DNA from: an uncultured Rhodospirillales bacterium
GTDB lineage: Bacteria > Pseudomonadota > Alphaproteobacteria > ATCC43930 > CGMCC-115725
Assembly: GCA_903822185.1 (NCBI GenBank)
Contig: CAIJOA010000017.1
Location: forward strand, 185,209 to 249,208
Direction: 5' to 3'
DNA length: 64,000 nt
The notes below the pieces were generated by a model that worked only from the letters and a program-made list of their open reading frames with translations, was not told where the DNA came from and ran no database searches. A program made the position numbers and the translations under genes. This document shows positions 16,658-25,827 of this stretch, piece after piece (position 1 is the stretch's first letter; every line of letters starts with the position of its first letter).

Positions 16658-18420
16658 TGGTCACGCGTCTCAAAGAGGTCGATGCGGTCGTGATCGGCGT
16701 CGGTTGGAGCGGCAGCATCCTCGCCCGCGAGCTGACCAAGGCCGGCCTGAAAGTCGTCGGCCTCGAACGCGGTGCCATGCGCCTGCCCGAAACCGATTTC
16801 GCCTTGCCGCACAGCCGCGACGAGTTGAGCAACGGCGTGCGGCTGGGCCTCGTCCTCGATCCCAGCATCGAAACCTACACCATGCGGCACGCGACGGATG
16901 AAACCGCGCTACCGATCCGCCGCTTCGGCGCGTTCCTGCCGGGCATGGGCTTGGGCGGCGCGGGCACGATCTGGAACGGCCTGACCTGGCGCTTCACGCC
17001 GTTCGATCACGCCGCGCGCACGCGCACCATCGAACGTTATGGCGCGGGCGTCATTCCCGAAGACATGCCTTTGTCCGATTGGGCGATGAGCTATGACGAG
17101 CTCGAACCTTTCTATGAGCGGTTCGAGAAATTATGCGGCGTCTCGGGCCGGGCCGGCAACCTGCGCGGCCGCAAGATCGACGGTGGCAATATCTTCGAAG
17201 GCACGCGGCAAAGCGATTATCCCAATCCGCCGCTGGTGCAATCGCAAGCCGGGCATATGTTCGAAACGGCGGCGCGCAAGCTGGGGCTTCATCCTTATCC
17301 GACGCCGTCCAGCAATGTCAGCACCGCCTACACCAATCCCGAAGGCGCGACGCTGGGCGCGTGTCAGTATTGCGGCCATTGCGACCGCTTCGGCTGCGCC
17401 GTCAACGCAAAAGCAAGTCCGAACTCGGCGATTCTGCCCGTGTTGCTGCGCGATCCAAATTTCGAACTGCGCACCGACGCCTATGTGACCCGGCTGATCT
17501 ATGACAAGGCCGGACGCAAGGTAACGGCGGTGCGCTATATCGACCGCAAGAGCGGTGAGGAATACGAGCAGCCCGCCGGTATCGTCGCGCTGTGCAGTTA
17601 CACCTTCAGCAACACGCGGCTGATGCTGATGTCCGGTATTGGTACGCCGTACGACCCGCACAGCGGCACGGGCAGCGTCGGCAAGAATTTCTGTTATCAA
17701 GTCACCAGCCAGGTGCAGGTCTTCACCAAGGAAGAGATCAATCCCTTCATGGCGACCGGCGGTCACGCCATGAATGTCGATGATTTCAACGGCGATAATT
17801 TCGACCATACGGGGTTGGGCTTCATCGGCGGCGCGCTGATCTTCGCCGGGCCGACGCATGGCCGCCCGATCGTCAACCGTCCGGTGCCGCCGGGCACGCC
17901 GCGTTGGGGCCGCGCGTGGAAAGAAGCGACGGCGAAATGGTACAATCACAGTTTCAGTATGCATGCCTCAGGTGGGAATTTTGCCAATCGGGGGAATTAC
18001 CTCGATCTCGATCCGACCTATCGCGACGAGGCCGGGCTGCCGCTGCTGCGCATGACCTTCAATTTCCGCGAGCAGGACTACAAGCTGTCGGCCTATACGC
18101 TGGGGAAGGCGATCGAGATCGCCAAAGCGATGAACCCGGCGCTGCTCGGCACGCCGATGCCGCGCAAGGGCAACCTCAACGTCGTCCCCTATCAATCGAC
18201 GCACAATACCGGCGGCACGATCATGGGCGACGATCCGCACACCAGCGTCGTCAATCGCGACCTGCAAAGCTGGGAAGCCGACAACCTGTTCATTCTCGGC
18301 GCGTCGGTCTTTCCGCAGAACCCCGCCCATCCGCCGACCGGCGCTGTCGGCGCGCTGTCCTATTGGGCGGCCCAGGCGATCCTCACGCGTTATGTGAAGT
18401 CGCCCGGGCCTCTAAACTAA
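16657..18420 (+). CDS. GMC oxidoreductase with 3Fe-4S-type cysteine motif (gluconate/glucose dehydrogenase large-subunit type)
   Basis: A 587-residue FAD-dependent dehydrogenase. The FAD-binding GVGWSGSILA lies at about residues 12-21. The C-terminus has NTGGTIMG and NPAHPPTGAVGALSYWAA, the GMC active-site/FAD end. A cysteine cluster (C236, C239, C242, C247) matches the region that binds a 3Fe-4S cluster in FAD-glucose dehydrogenase. It is coupled to the subunit 3 gene (TAATG overlap). The cytochrome c subunit usually encoded next to such pairs is absent. The substrate is unknown; linkage to the Rieske oxygenase suggests an aromatic or alcohol intermediate. Confidence 0.9.
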   Translation: MVTRLKEVDAVVIGVGWSGSILARELTKAGLKVVGLERGAMRLPETDFALPHSRDELSNGVRLGLVLDPSIETYTMRHATDETALPIRRFGAFLPGMGLGGAGTIWNGLTWRFTPFDHAARTRTIERYGAGVIPEDMPLSDWAMSYDELEPFYERFEKLCGVSGRAGNLRGRKIDGGNIFEGTRQSDYPNPPLVQSQAGHMFETAARKLGLHPYPTPSSNVSTAYTNPEGATLGACQYCGHCDRFGCAVNAKASPNSAILPVLLRDPNFELRTDAYVTRLIYDKAGRKVTAVRYIDRKSGEEYEQPAGIVALCSYTFSNTRLMLMSGIGTPYDPHSGTGSVGKNFCYQVTSQVQVFTKEEINPFMATGGHAMNVDDFNGDNFDHTGLGFIGGALIFAGPTHGRPIVNRPVPPGTPRWGRAWKEATAKWYNHSFSMHASGGNFANRGNYLDLDPTYRDEAGLPLLRMTFNFREQDYKLSAYTLGKAIEIAKAMNPALLGTPMPRKGNLNVVPYQSTHNTGGTIMGDDPHTSVVNRDLQSWEADNLFILGASVFPQNPAHPPTGAVGALSYWAAQAILTRYVKSPGPLN

Positions 18421-18423
18421 CCG

Positions 18424-18585
18424 TCAGTGCGTTCGCCGCTCAAGTAGAGCCGCACGTTTCTCGAACTCATCGGCAAGTTCTCGTAGAAATGGTGACAACT
18501 CGGTATTGTAATTGTCGGCCATTTCCCGAAAGCGTTTCGCTTTTTCACGAAGAAATTGGGCTTCTTCTTTTTCCGGGGTGTCCAT
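18424..18585 (-). CDS. Small charged helical protein (53 aa)
   Basis: A short frame on the minus strand starting at 18585, with AGGAGAAG eight bases upstream of the ATG. The product begins MDTPEKEEAQFLREKAKRFR and ends LLERRTH. It is almost entirely charged helix with a heptad-like spacing of Leu/Phe/Ala. It resembles the 87-residue protein encoded at 18853, sharing an LR-x2-A-x3-R start and a C-terminal LA-[DE]-E/D-[FY] element. The stop codon lies just after the end of the GMC gene, so the two genes converge. Function unknown. Confidence 0.65.
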   Translation of the reverse strand: MDTPEKEEAQFLREKAKRFREMADNYNTELSPFLRELADEFEKRAALLERRTH

Positions 18586-18852
18586 AAAACTTCTCCTGTC
18601 TCAAACATATGAAAGAAACAGGGGAAAAGACCTTCCGATCCGCCTTTATATTTTGTTGTTCGGGGTCGGGCGATTCAATGAATACTTAAATCCCGTACCA
18701 TTCTGTAAGAATGTTACGTGTCGGTGGATTGTCACCGTGCCGTCAAAACGACGCCACCAAACCGGTCGCGCGCCGCCATTCTTTTGCCTCAACACCCCGT
18801 TAGCTTGCGGTCCTTCGAGAGGACCGACAGCCTCCCGATGGAGGAGAGTTAG

Positions 18853-19116
18853 GTGTCCGACGAAGATAGTGTCCGCTGGCGTTTACGTGCTGCCGATCTC
18901 CGTGCCCGTGCCAAACGCGCCCAGGAAGGCGAAATCGCCAAAGGGTTCCTGCTTCTCGCCACCGAATACGACAAATTGGCCGAGCAGGCCGACTATGCCG
19001 CCGCCCGCTGGTCGCAGCGCGATGCCGCTGCGAAGCCCACGGTGGATGCCGACACCTCCGAAGAAAACGATGGCGACACGCCCAAGAAATCCGATCACCG
19101 CCCCTCCGACTGTTGA
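18853..19116 (+). CDS. Small charged helical protein (87 aa)
   Basis: Starts at GTG with a GGAGGAG site six bases upstream. The first half (WRLRAADLRARAKRAQEGEI, then LLLATEYDKLAEQADYAA) is a helical hairpin. The C-terminal third is an acidic, disordered-looking tail. Small proteins of this pattern (LR-x2-A-x3-R...LA-x-E-Y-x-x-L/M-A) are widespread in alphaproteobacteria and uncharacterised as far as I know. A 5-bp hairpin (GTCCT/AGGAC) lies shortly upstream of the ribosome-binding site. Confidence 0.75.
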   Translation: MSDEDSVRWRLRAADLRARAKRAQEGEIAKGFLLLATEYDKLAEQADYAAARWSQRDAAAKPTVDADTSEENDGDTPKKSDHRPSDC

Positions 19117-19222
19117 AGCCCGATTCCAGGCTGCAAACGCTTAGCGTGCTGGCTTTTCGAGTCGCGCCGGTTTGACCCGACGCTGCCTTGCGGTTGCCAA
19201 ACTTCCCTGTTACCAAAATGAC

Positions 19223-19906
19223 ATGCAGCAGCACGTCCGGATCGCCCCGTCGATCCTTTCGGCCGATTTCGCCAAGCTTGGCGACGAGGTTCGCGCGATC
19301 ACCGCAGCGGGCGCCGATTACATTCATGTCGATGTGATGGACGGGCATTTCGTGCCCAACCTGACGATCGGTCCCAGCGTCGTGAAGGCTTTGCGCCCTC
19401 ATTCGGCGCTGCCCTTCGACGTGCATTTGATGATCGCCCCGGCCGATCCCTATATCGCCGAGTTCGCCAACGCCGGTGCCGACATCATCACCGTCCATCC
19501 CGAAGCCGGGCCGCATCTTCACCGCACGATTCAACTGATCAAATCGCACGGCAAGAAGGCCGGCGTCGCGATCAACCCGGCAACGTCGCTGGATGTGGTC
19601 GATTACCTGATCGACGATGTCGATCTGATCCTTATCATGAGCGTCAACCCGGGCTTCGGCGGACAAAGCTTCATCAAAGAAGCATTCACGAAAATCCGCG
19701 CGGTGCGCGAGCGGATCGATCAGAGCGGCCGGGCCATCGATCTCGAAGTCGATGGCGGTATCAACGACAAGACCGCCGGCGAAGCCATCGCCGCCGGCGC
19801 CGATGTCCTGGTCGCCGGAACCGCCACCTTCAGCGGTGGCAACAATGCTTATGCCGGCAACATTCGTCGCTTGCGCGGCGAGAGTGTCGCGCGCCCGGGC
19901 GGGTGA
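19223..19906 (+). CDS. rpe: Ribulose-phosphate 3-epimerase
   Basis: Interconverts ribulose 5-phosphate and xylulose 5-phosphate in the pentose phosphate and Calvin routes. The 227-residue TIM barrel shows [30 protein letters not shown] (metal His/Asp), [16 protein letters not shown] and EVDGGIN. The start at 19223 places the first strand correctly; a longer reading adds an unrelated 17 residues. The heparinase gene follows after three bases, so the two are probably co-transcribed. Confidence 0.95.
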   Translation: MQQHVRIAPSILSADFAKLGDEVRAITAAGADYIHVDVMDGHFVPNLTIGPSVVKALRPHSALPFDVHLMIAPADPYIAEFANAGADIITVHPEAGPHLHRTIQLIKSHGKKAGVAINPATSLDVVDYLIDDVDLILIMSVNPGFGGQSFIKEAFTKIRAVRERIDQSGRAIDLEVDGGINDKTAGEAIAAGADVLVAGTATFSGGNNAYAGNIRRLRGESVARPGG

Positions 19907-19909
19907 TCC

Positions 19910-21535
19910 TTGGCCCAGGGGCTGCGCGCACTCTATTACGGTTCGGCGCTCTATCATCTTCGTCTTCTTGGCCGCGCGCCGCGCGAACTGGGATTGCGTC
20001 TCGAGCCGTGGCCCGGCGATCCGCTTAACGGCGAAGCCTTGCTGGCCGGCGAATTCCGTCATCAGCACGAGACCGTCCGCGCGCCCTCGCCGCCTTGGCG
20101 TGCAACGGCGAGCGAGGAATGGCTCGCGTCGCTGCACAGCTTCAGTTGGCTGGCCGATCTCGCCGCTGTCGGCAGCGATCTTGCCTGGCAGACGGCGCGC
20201 AATTGGACCGCCGACTGGCTGATCCATTTCGATATCTACGATCGGCTTGCCTGGCGCGCCGATGTCGTCGGCGAGCGGCTGTTCACTTGGCTCGAATATT
20301 TCGACAAGCTGGGCGATGAACCGGAATTGCAGCAAGCGCTGCTGGTCAGCCTTGGCCGTCAGACGCGCCATCTGGCGAAAGTCGCGTTGCGCGAAGAGCC
20401 GGGACTGAAGCGGCTTGCGGCCTTGCGCGGCTTGATCGCGGCACTGGCGGCGCAGATGCAGGAACGACCGCTCAATCGCGTCTTGCAGCAATTCGCGAAA
20501 GAGATCGAAACCCAAATCCTGCCGGACGGCGGCCATGCCGCGCGCAATCCCGAGGCGCAATTGACGGCGCTGCGGTATCTCGTCGATGCCCGCGCTGCGT
20601 TGACCGCTTCGCACAACGAAATTCACGGCGCGATCCAGCAGGCGATTGATCGCGCCGCGCCGATGCTGCGTTTCTTCCGCCACGGCGATGGACAGTTCAG
20701 CCTTTTCAATGGATCGAACGAAAACGACGGCGCGCTGATCGACCGCGTGTTGATGCGCGCCGACGCCAAAGGCCGCCCGCCCGCGACCGCGCCGCATACC
20801 GGTTACGAACGGCTGCGCGCCGGGCACTCGCTGGTGCTGTTCGATTGCGGCAAGCCGCCGCCGCCGGGGTTCGACAGCGACGCCCATGCCGGCGCGCTGG
20901 CCTTCGAAATCAGCTATGGCCGTGAACGGCTGATCGTGAATTGCGGCGCCTATCGCGGCCCCAGCGCCGAATGGCGCGGCGCGACGCGGGCGACGGCGGC
21001 GCATTCCACCTTGATCGTCGGCGACACGAGTTCCGCCGAGATTCGTGCCGACGGCAGCTTCGGCGAAGGGCCGACCGAAGTCACCTCGATGCGCGCTGAA
21101 GACGCCGGCGCGCAATGGGTCGCGGCAAGCCATGACGGCTATAAAAAGAATTTCGGCCTGACCCATGCGCGGCAATTGTTCCTCTCTGCCGACGGCGAAG
21201 ATTTGCGCGGCGAGGATCGGTTGACCGGACGCGCGGGCCAAGGCTTCGCCATCCGCTTTCATCTTCATCCCGATGTGCAGGCATCGCTGGCGCAGGATGG
21301 CAACGCCGTGCTGCTGCGCCTGCCGAGCGGCATCGGCTGGCGGCTGCGCATGCAGGGCGCGGTGTTGAGCGTGGCCGAGAGCATCTATGTCGGCGCGGGC
21401 ACGATGAAGAAGACGCGGCAGGTCGTGCTCGACGGCCATGTCGGCACGACCGGCGCGATCGTCAAATGGGCGCTGCGCCGCGAAGCCAAGAAGCCCAGCG
21501 AAAATACCGAACCGATGCTGTCCGACGACATCTAG
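19910..21535 (+). CDS. Heparinase II/III family protein
   Basis: A 541-residue protein with an N-terminal alpha-helical toroid (about residues 40-300) and a C-terminal heparinase II/III beta-sandwich (about 310-520, containing LIVNCGAYRGPS and AHSTLIVGDTSS). Homologs in alphaproteobacteria lie next to rpe or purH. They are thought to act on acidic polysaccharides, but no substrate is known for this group. No signal peptide is evident, which is odd for a polysaccharide lyase. The likely start is TTG, three bases after the rpe stop codon. Confidence 0.88.
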   Translation: MAQGLRALYYGSALYHLRLLGRAPRELGLRLEPWPGDPLNGEALLAGEFRHQHETVRAPSPPWRATASEEWLASLHSFSWLADLAAVGSDLAWQTARNWTADWLIHFDIYDRLAWRADVVGERLFTWLEYFDKLGDEPELQQALLVSLGRQTRHLAKVALREEPGLKRLAALRGLIAALAAQMQERPLNRVLQQFAKEIETQILPDGGHAARNPEAQLTALRYLVDARAALTASHNEIHGAIQQAIDRAAPMLRFFRHGDGQFSLFNGSNENDGALIDRVLMRADAKGRPPATAPHTGYERLRAGHSLVLFDCGKPPPPGFDSDAHAGALAFEISYGRERLIVNCGAYRGPSAEWRGATRATAAHSTLIVGDTSSAEIRADGSFGEGPTEVTSMRAEDAGAQWVAASHDGYKKNFGLTHARQLFLSADGEDLRGEDRLTGRAGQGFAIRFHLHPDVQASLAQDGNAVLLRLPSGIGWRLRMQGAVLSVAESIYVGAGTMKKTRQVVLDGHVGTTGAIVKWALRREAKKPSENTEPMLSDDI

Positions 21536-21547
21536 ACGGCTTCGTTG

Positions 21548-21565
21548 CTGTCACGGCGGAGTCAC
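21548..21565 (+). promoter_or_regulatory. Likely Pho box upstream of pit-phoD
   Basis: Two 7-bp direct repeats, CTGTCAC and GAGTCAC, are separated by four bases. This is the 7-4-7 layout of PhoB boxes (consensus unit CTGTCAT). It lies about 59 bases before the pit start codon, upstream of two phosphate-acquisition genes. The match is good in the first unit and partial in the second. Confidence 0.55.
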
Positions 21566-21623
21566 ATAAAGCCGGTATGGCTCCCCCAAAGGGCGAACAC
21601 GCCCACAATCGAGGGAGCTGCAA

Positions 21624-23246
21624 GTGACTGACAGGACTATGACGCCCGAACTGACTCCGGGGGGATCACCGGATCATCCCCTGCATCGCCATGGGATGCC
21701 GGGTTGGACATCGAAATTCGGACCCTTCTTCGCCTTCGCCATTCTGGCTGTCGGCGCGATCTATGCCGTGACCCAATTGGTGAGCGATCTCGACACGGCG
21801 CCGACGACAACCCTGATGCCCTTTATTCTGTTGGGCATCGCGCTGCTGATCGCGCTGGGCTTTGAATTCGTCAACGGTTTCCACGACACCGCCAACGCCG
21901 TCGCCACCGTGATCTATACCCACTCGCTGCCGGCTTATGTCGCGGTGATCTGGTCGGGCTTTTTCAATTTCATCGGCGTCCTCACCTCGAGCGGCGCGGT
22001 CGCCTTCGGCATCATCTCATTGCTGCCGGTCGAACTGATCCTTCAGGTCGGCAGCGATGCCGGCTTCGCGATGGTATTCGCCTTGCTGATCGCGGCGATC
22101 ATCTGGAATGTCGGCACCTGGTATTTCGGTCTGCCGTCTTCCAGTTCGCACACGCTGATCGGATCGATCCTCGGCGTCGGCTTGATGAATCAATTGATGG
22201 CCGGCCCGAACGGCACCAGCGGTGTCGATTGGGGTCAGGCGCTCGGTATCGGCCGGTCGCTTTTGCTTTCGCCTTTGGTCGGCTTCTGCTGCGCGGCCGC
22301 TTTGCTCTGGCTGTGCAAAGTGCTGATCCCGGCCAAGCAGTTGTATCAAGCACCGAAGGGCAATTCCCCGCCGCCATGGTGGATTCGCGGTCTGCTGATC
22401 CTCACCTGCACCGGCGTCAGCTTCGCGCACGGATCGAACGACGGCCAAAAAGGCATGGGTCTCATCATGCTGATCCTGATCGGCACCGTGCCGACGGTCT
22501 ATGCGCTCAACCATGCCGTCGGTCCGGGCCAGGTTCAGGTCTTCAGCGAGAATGCCACCCGCGCCCAGGCCGTTCTTGCGGCGCATGGCGGCAAGGATAA
22601 TGTCGCCGACCCGCGCGCCGCCGTGACCGACGCCGTGCGTCTGCGCCAAGTGACGCCTGAATCCGTCCCCGCGCTGCGCCAGTTGATCGGCTCGATCTCG
22701 AACGATGTCAGCACCTATGGCTCGCTCGCCAAGCTGCCGCATGAGAAATCGACCAACGTCCGCAACGACATGTATATCGCCAACGAGTTGCTGACGCGGA
22801 TCAACAAGGAGAACGCGCTGCAGGTCAGCGCCGCCGAAGCGAGCGATCTGAAGCAGCTCAAATCGGGGCTCGACGACGCGACCAAATTCATCCCGACCTG
22901 GGTGAAAGTCGCCGTCGCCATCGCACTGGGCCTCGGCACCATGATCGGCTGGAAGCGGATCGTCGTCACCGTCGGCGAAAAGATAGGCAAGACCCATCTG
23001 ACCTACGCCCAGGGCGCATCGGCCGAGCTGGTCGCAATGGCGACGATCGAAGCCGCCGATATGTGGGGCCTGCCGGTCAGCACGACCCATGTGCTGGCAT
23101 CCGGCGTCGCCGGCACGATGGTGGCGAACGGATCGGGTCTGCAATGGGCGACGGTGCGCAATCTGGCGACCGCCTGGGTTCTGACCCTGCCCGTCTCGAT
23201 CGCCCTGTCGGGTTCCTTGTTCTGGATTTTCCGGCATACCTTCTAA
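21624..23246 (+). CDS. pit: Inorganic phosphate transporter, PiT family
   Basis: A 540-residue inner-membrane symporter of metal-phosphate. Both PD001131-type signatures are visible: FEFVNGFHDTANAVATVIYT in the N-half and the pair SFAHGSNDGQKGMG and PVSTTHVLASG in the C-half. A hydrophilic insert of about 130 residues separates the two membrane halves. The start is GTG with GAGGGAG upstream. A Pho-box-like element precedes it and a PhoD phosphatase follows after 24 bases, so the pair probably scavenges phosphate together. Confidence 0.93.
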   Translation: MTDRTMTPELTPGGSPDHPLHRHGMPGWTSKFGPFFAFAILAVGAIYAVTQLVSDLDTAPTTTLMPFILLGIALLIALGFEFVNGFHDTANAVATVIYTHSLPAYVAVIWSGFFNFIGVLTSSGAVAFGIISLLPVELILQVGSDAGFAMVFALLIAAIIWNVGTWYFGLPSSSSHTLIGSILGVGLMNQLMAGPNGTSGVDWGQALGIGRSLLLSPLVGFCCAAALLWLCKVLIPAKQLYQAPKGNSPPPWWIRGLLILTCTGVSFAHGSNDGQKGMGLIMLILIGTVPTVYALNHAVGPGQVQVFSENATRAQAVLAAHGGKDNVADPRAAVTDAVRLRQVTPESVPALRQLIGSISNDVSTYGSLAKLPHEKSTNVRNDMYIANELLTRINKENALQVSAAEASDLKQLKSGLDDATKFIPTWVKVAVAIALGLGTMIGWKRIVVTVGEKIGKTHLTYAQGASAELVAMATIEAADMWGLPVSTTHVLASGVAGTMVANGSGLQWATVRNLATAWVLTLPVSIALSGSLFWIFRHTF

Positions 23247-23270
23247 GTCAGGCGCTCTACACTCAAACGC

Positions 23271-24860
23271 ATGACACTTCCAACGCCCCCGACACGCCGC
23301 CGCTTTCTTCAATCGGCCGGCATTGTCGGGGGTGCTTCTATTTTAGCGCCCTCACTGATCGGCTGCGTCGCGCCCGGCCCACGCTGGACGCGCGATCCTT
23401 TCACCCTCGGCATCGCCTCGGGCGATCCCCGGCCCGATGGCTTTGTTCTTTGGACGCGGCTCGCACCCGATCCTTTGAGCGCCGACCCCGCAACGCCTGG
23501 CGGCATGAGCAGCGGCGGCGTTCCCGTCGCCTACGAAATTTCCACCGATCCATCGATGAGCGTCTTGGTGCGCAGCGGCACCGCGACCGCGCTAGCCGAA
23601 GACGCCTGGTCCGTTCATCTGGAAATCACCGGGCTACCGCCGGGACGGCCTTACTGGTATCGCTTCGCCTCGGGCGCGGCGCAAAGCGGCATCGGCCGCA
23701 CGATGACGGCACCGGCGATTGGCGCGCCGCTCGATAAGATGCGCTTCGGGTTCGTCTCCTGCTCGAATTACGAAGTCGGCTACTTCTCTGCTTATCGGCA
23801 TCTTGCCAACGAGCAACCTGACCTCGTCGTCTTCCTCGGCGATTATATCTACGAGCATGTTGGGCGGCGGCCGGGCGTTCGTCTTCATAGCGACGGCGTG
23901 GCGGCTAAGGACTTGCGCACCTATCGCAATCGCTATGCGCAATATCACACCGATCCCGACCTGCAGTCGGTGCATGCGGCCGCGCCGTGCCTGATGACAT
24001 GGGACGATCACGAGGTGCAGAACGACTACGCCAACGATCTCAGCGAAACCTTCGACGATCCGGCGCAGTTCCTGAAGCGCCGCGCCGCCGCCTATCGCGC
24101 TTATTACGAGCACATGCCGGTGCGGCCGAGCCTGTCTTATCCGAACGGTCCCGACATGCGGCTCTACGATCGGTTTTCTTTCGGCGATTTGATCGAATTC
24201 TCGGTGCTGGACGGGCGGCAATATCGCTCGTCACAGGCATGTTATGCGCGGCCCAATAACGGCGGCGGCCATGTCGAAACCGATGCGAGTTGTCCCGAAC
24301 GGTTGGAGCCGGCCCGCTCGATGCTGGGACCGGCGCAAGAGAAATGGCTGTTCGACGGCCTTGCCAAAGCGACGACGCGGTGGAATGTCATTGCGCAGGA
24401 TGTGCTGATGGCCGAGTTGCGCGAACGACAGAGTGATGGCCGCATCGCCCATTGGACCGACGACTGGAACGGGTACCCCGCTTGCCGCGAAAGGCTGTTG
24501 CGGCATATTCGCGACGCAAGCGTGCGCAATCCGGTCGTGATCGGCGGCGACAGCCACACCTTTTGGGCCAACGAGTTGAAACTCGATCCGGGTGGTCCAA
24601 CGGTCGCGACCGAATTCGTCGGCACTTCGATCACGTCTTACGGCCCGAGCTACGACGCCTGGGTGAGCTATCTGCCCGACAATCCGCACGTCAAATTCGT
24701 CGATAGCCGTCAGCGCGGCTACGTCGCCGTCGAGGTGACGCCACAGCGTATGGACGTGGCGATGCGTGTCGTGTCCGATGCGACCGATCCCAAAGCGACG
24801 TTATCGACCCTGCGCAATTTCATCGTCGAGGACAAACGCGCAGGACCTGTTTCCGCTTAA
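23271..24860 (+). CDS. phoD: Alkaline phosphatase D (PhoD family)
   Basis: A secreted phosphodiesterase/phosphomonoesterase of 529 residues. The N-terminus has a Tat motif (TRRRFLQ) and a hydrophobic stretch ending in LIGC, which could serve as a lipobox, so it may be an exported lipoprotein. Metal-binding blocks are GDYIYEH, TWDDHEVQNDYAND and GGDSHTFWANEL, in the PhoD order. It lies 24 bases after pit. The product releases phosphate for uptake by that transporter. Confidence 0.92.
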   Translation: MTLPTPPTRRRFLQSAGIVGGASILAPSLIGCVAPGPRWTRDPFTLGIASGDPRPDGFVLWTRLAPDPLSADPATPGGMSSGGVPVAYEISTDPSMSVLVRSGTATALAEDAWSVHLEITGLPPGRPYWYRFASGAAQSGIGRTMTAPAIGAPLDKMRFGFVSCSNYEVGYFSAYRHLANEQPDLVVFLGDYIYEHVGRRPGVRLHSDGVAAKDLRTYRNRYAQYHTDPDLQSVHAAAPCLMTWDDHEVQNDYANDLSETFDDPAQFLKRRAAAYRAYYEHMPVRPSLSYPNGPDMRLYDRFSFGDLIEFSVLDGRQYRSSQACYARPNNGGGHVETDASCPERLEPARSMLGPAQEKWLFDGLAKATTRWNVIAQDVLMAELRERQSDGRIAHWTDDWNGYPACRERLLRHIRDASVRNPVVIGGDSHTFWANELKLDPGGPTVATEFVGTSITSYGPSYDAWVSYLPDNPHVKFVDSRQRGYVAVEVTPQRMDVAMRVVSDATDPKATLSTLRNFIVEDKRAGPVSA

Positions 24861-24864
24861 TTCC

Positions 24865-24939
24865 TCGTCATTGCGAGCATAGCGAAGCAATCCAGTGTAG
24901 CCGCGAGACTGGATTGCTTCGCTGCGCTCGCAATGACGA
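24865..24939. repeat. Palindromic interspersed repeat, copy 1
   Basis: An imperfect 75-bp palindrome in the gap between the convergent phoD and GST genes. The arms are CGTCATTGCGAGC...AGCGAAGCAATCCAG and the reverse complement. A second full copy lies at 45234-45314 and a third begins at 63972. This is the REP-like element common in alphaproteobacterial intergenic DNA. Here it could also act as a bidirectional terminator. Confidence 0.9.
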
Positions 24940-24953
24940 AGCAAGGAAGAATG

Positions 24954-25748
24954 CTAAGCGATCGCCAGCACTTCGCGCGCCTTCGCCCAGCTTTCTTCGC
25001 GAGGCACGGTGAAGCGTTCGCGATCCGCTTCGGAAATCGGATCGACCACCGCGCTTTGAAAGCTAGGCCGTGCCTTGATCCGTTCATACCAAGCCGCGAC
25101 CAATGGCCGGCGTTCCAGCCACAAGCCATCCAACCCAAGCACGTCGGCGCGAAAGAGATACGGCGTCGCCGCGGCATCGGCGAGCGTGTAATCGCTGCCG
25201 GTCAGATAAGGCCCATCGACCAAGGCCGTCTCCATATCGAGGATATATTTCTCATAGGTCAGCAGGGCCTGCGCGACATGCGGTGCCGCAAGACCATGAG
25301 CAATCGAAAGCCGCTGGCGTTCCCGATAATCGACGTTCGGAATTTTGGCGAGATGTTCCGCGAGTTCGTCCGGCGTCTTGCGCAACAGCACCTTACGATT
25401 CGCGGTCGCGAAGGTGATGGTCGAGCAGGCCGAATGCAGGCCATCGTCGATCTTTTTCATGAACAGCCGCGCCTGAGCGCGCGCGAACGGATCGACCGGC
25501 ATCAGCGGCGGCTCGGGGAAGGCTTCATCCAGATATTCGAGAATCAGGGTCGATTCGATGACGACTTTGCCGTCATGCACCAGCGTCGGCACAACCTCGT
25601 TGGGATTAAGTTTCGCGTAATCAGGGCGGTGCTGGTCGCCGCGTTGCAAATCCAGTACCTCGCCGTCGAAAGCGAGACCCTTTTCGGCGAGCGCGACACG
25701 CACCTTGACGGAACAGACGGACGTGCTGCCTTGATACAGATAAAGCAT
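24954..25748 (-). CDS. Glutathione S-transferase family protein
   Basis: A 264-residue GST. The thioredoxin-like N-domain has GSTSVCSVKVRVALAEKG, with Ser/Cys at the glutathione-activating position, followed by the cis-Pro strand EVVPTLVHDG and ESTLILEYLDE. An all-helical C-domain with GSDYTLADAAATPYL follows. The start at 25748 has GGAGG upstream. It is divergent from an FAD monooxygenase whose start lies 80 bases away, so the two may share a control region. The N-terminal motif is reminiscent of zeta-class (maleylpyruvate isomerase) enzymes, but the assignment is not secure. Confidence 0.88.
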   Translation of the reverse strand: MLYLYQGSTSVCSVKVRVALAEKGLAFDGEVLDLQRGDQHRPDYAKLNPNEVVPTLVHDGKVVIESTLILEYLDEAFPEPPLMPVDPFARAQARLFMKKIDDGLHSACSTITFATANRKVLLRKTPDELAEHLAKIPNVDYRERQRLSIAHGLAAPHVAQALLTYEKYILDMETALVDGPYLTGSDYTLADAAATPYLFRADVLGLDGLWLERRPLVAAWYERIKARPSFQSAVVDPISEADRERFTVPREESWAKAREVLAIA

Positions 25749-25827
25749 GAAGCCTCCACAACGCGATGGTTTCAGGCTAGAAGGCGGTGCCGGGCGGAAC
25801 AAGCACCGGCGGGAGGATAAGGGCACG

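Noticed and set aside
18800..21439. Very long minus-strand frame (879 codons) opposite rpe and the heparinase gene
   Set aside because: It lies antisense to two well-supported genes, has biased composition (Arg/Gln/Ala-rich) typical of GC-rich shadow frames and no recognisable domain.
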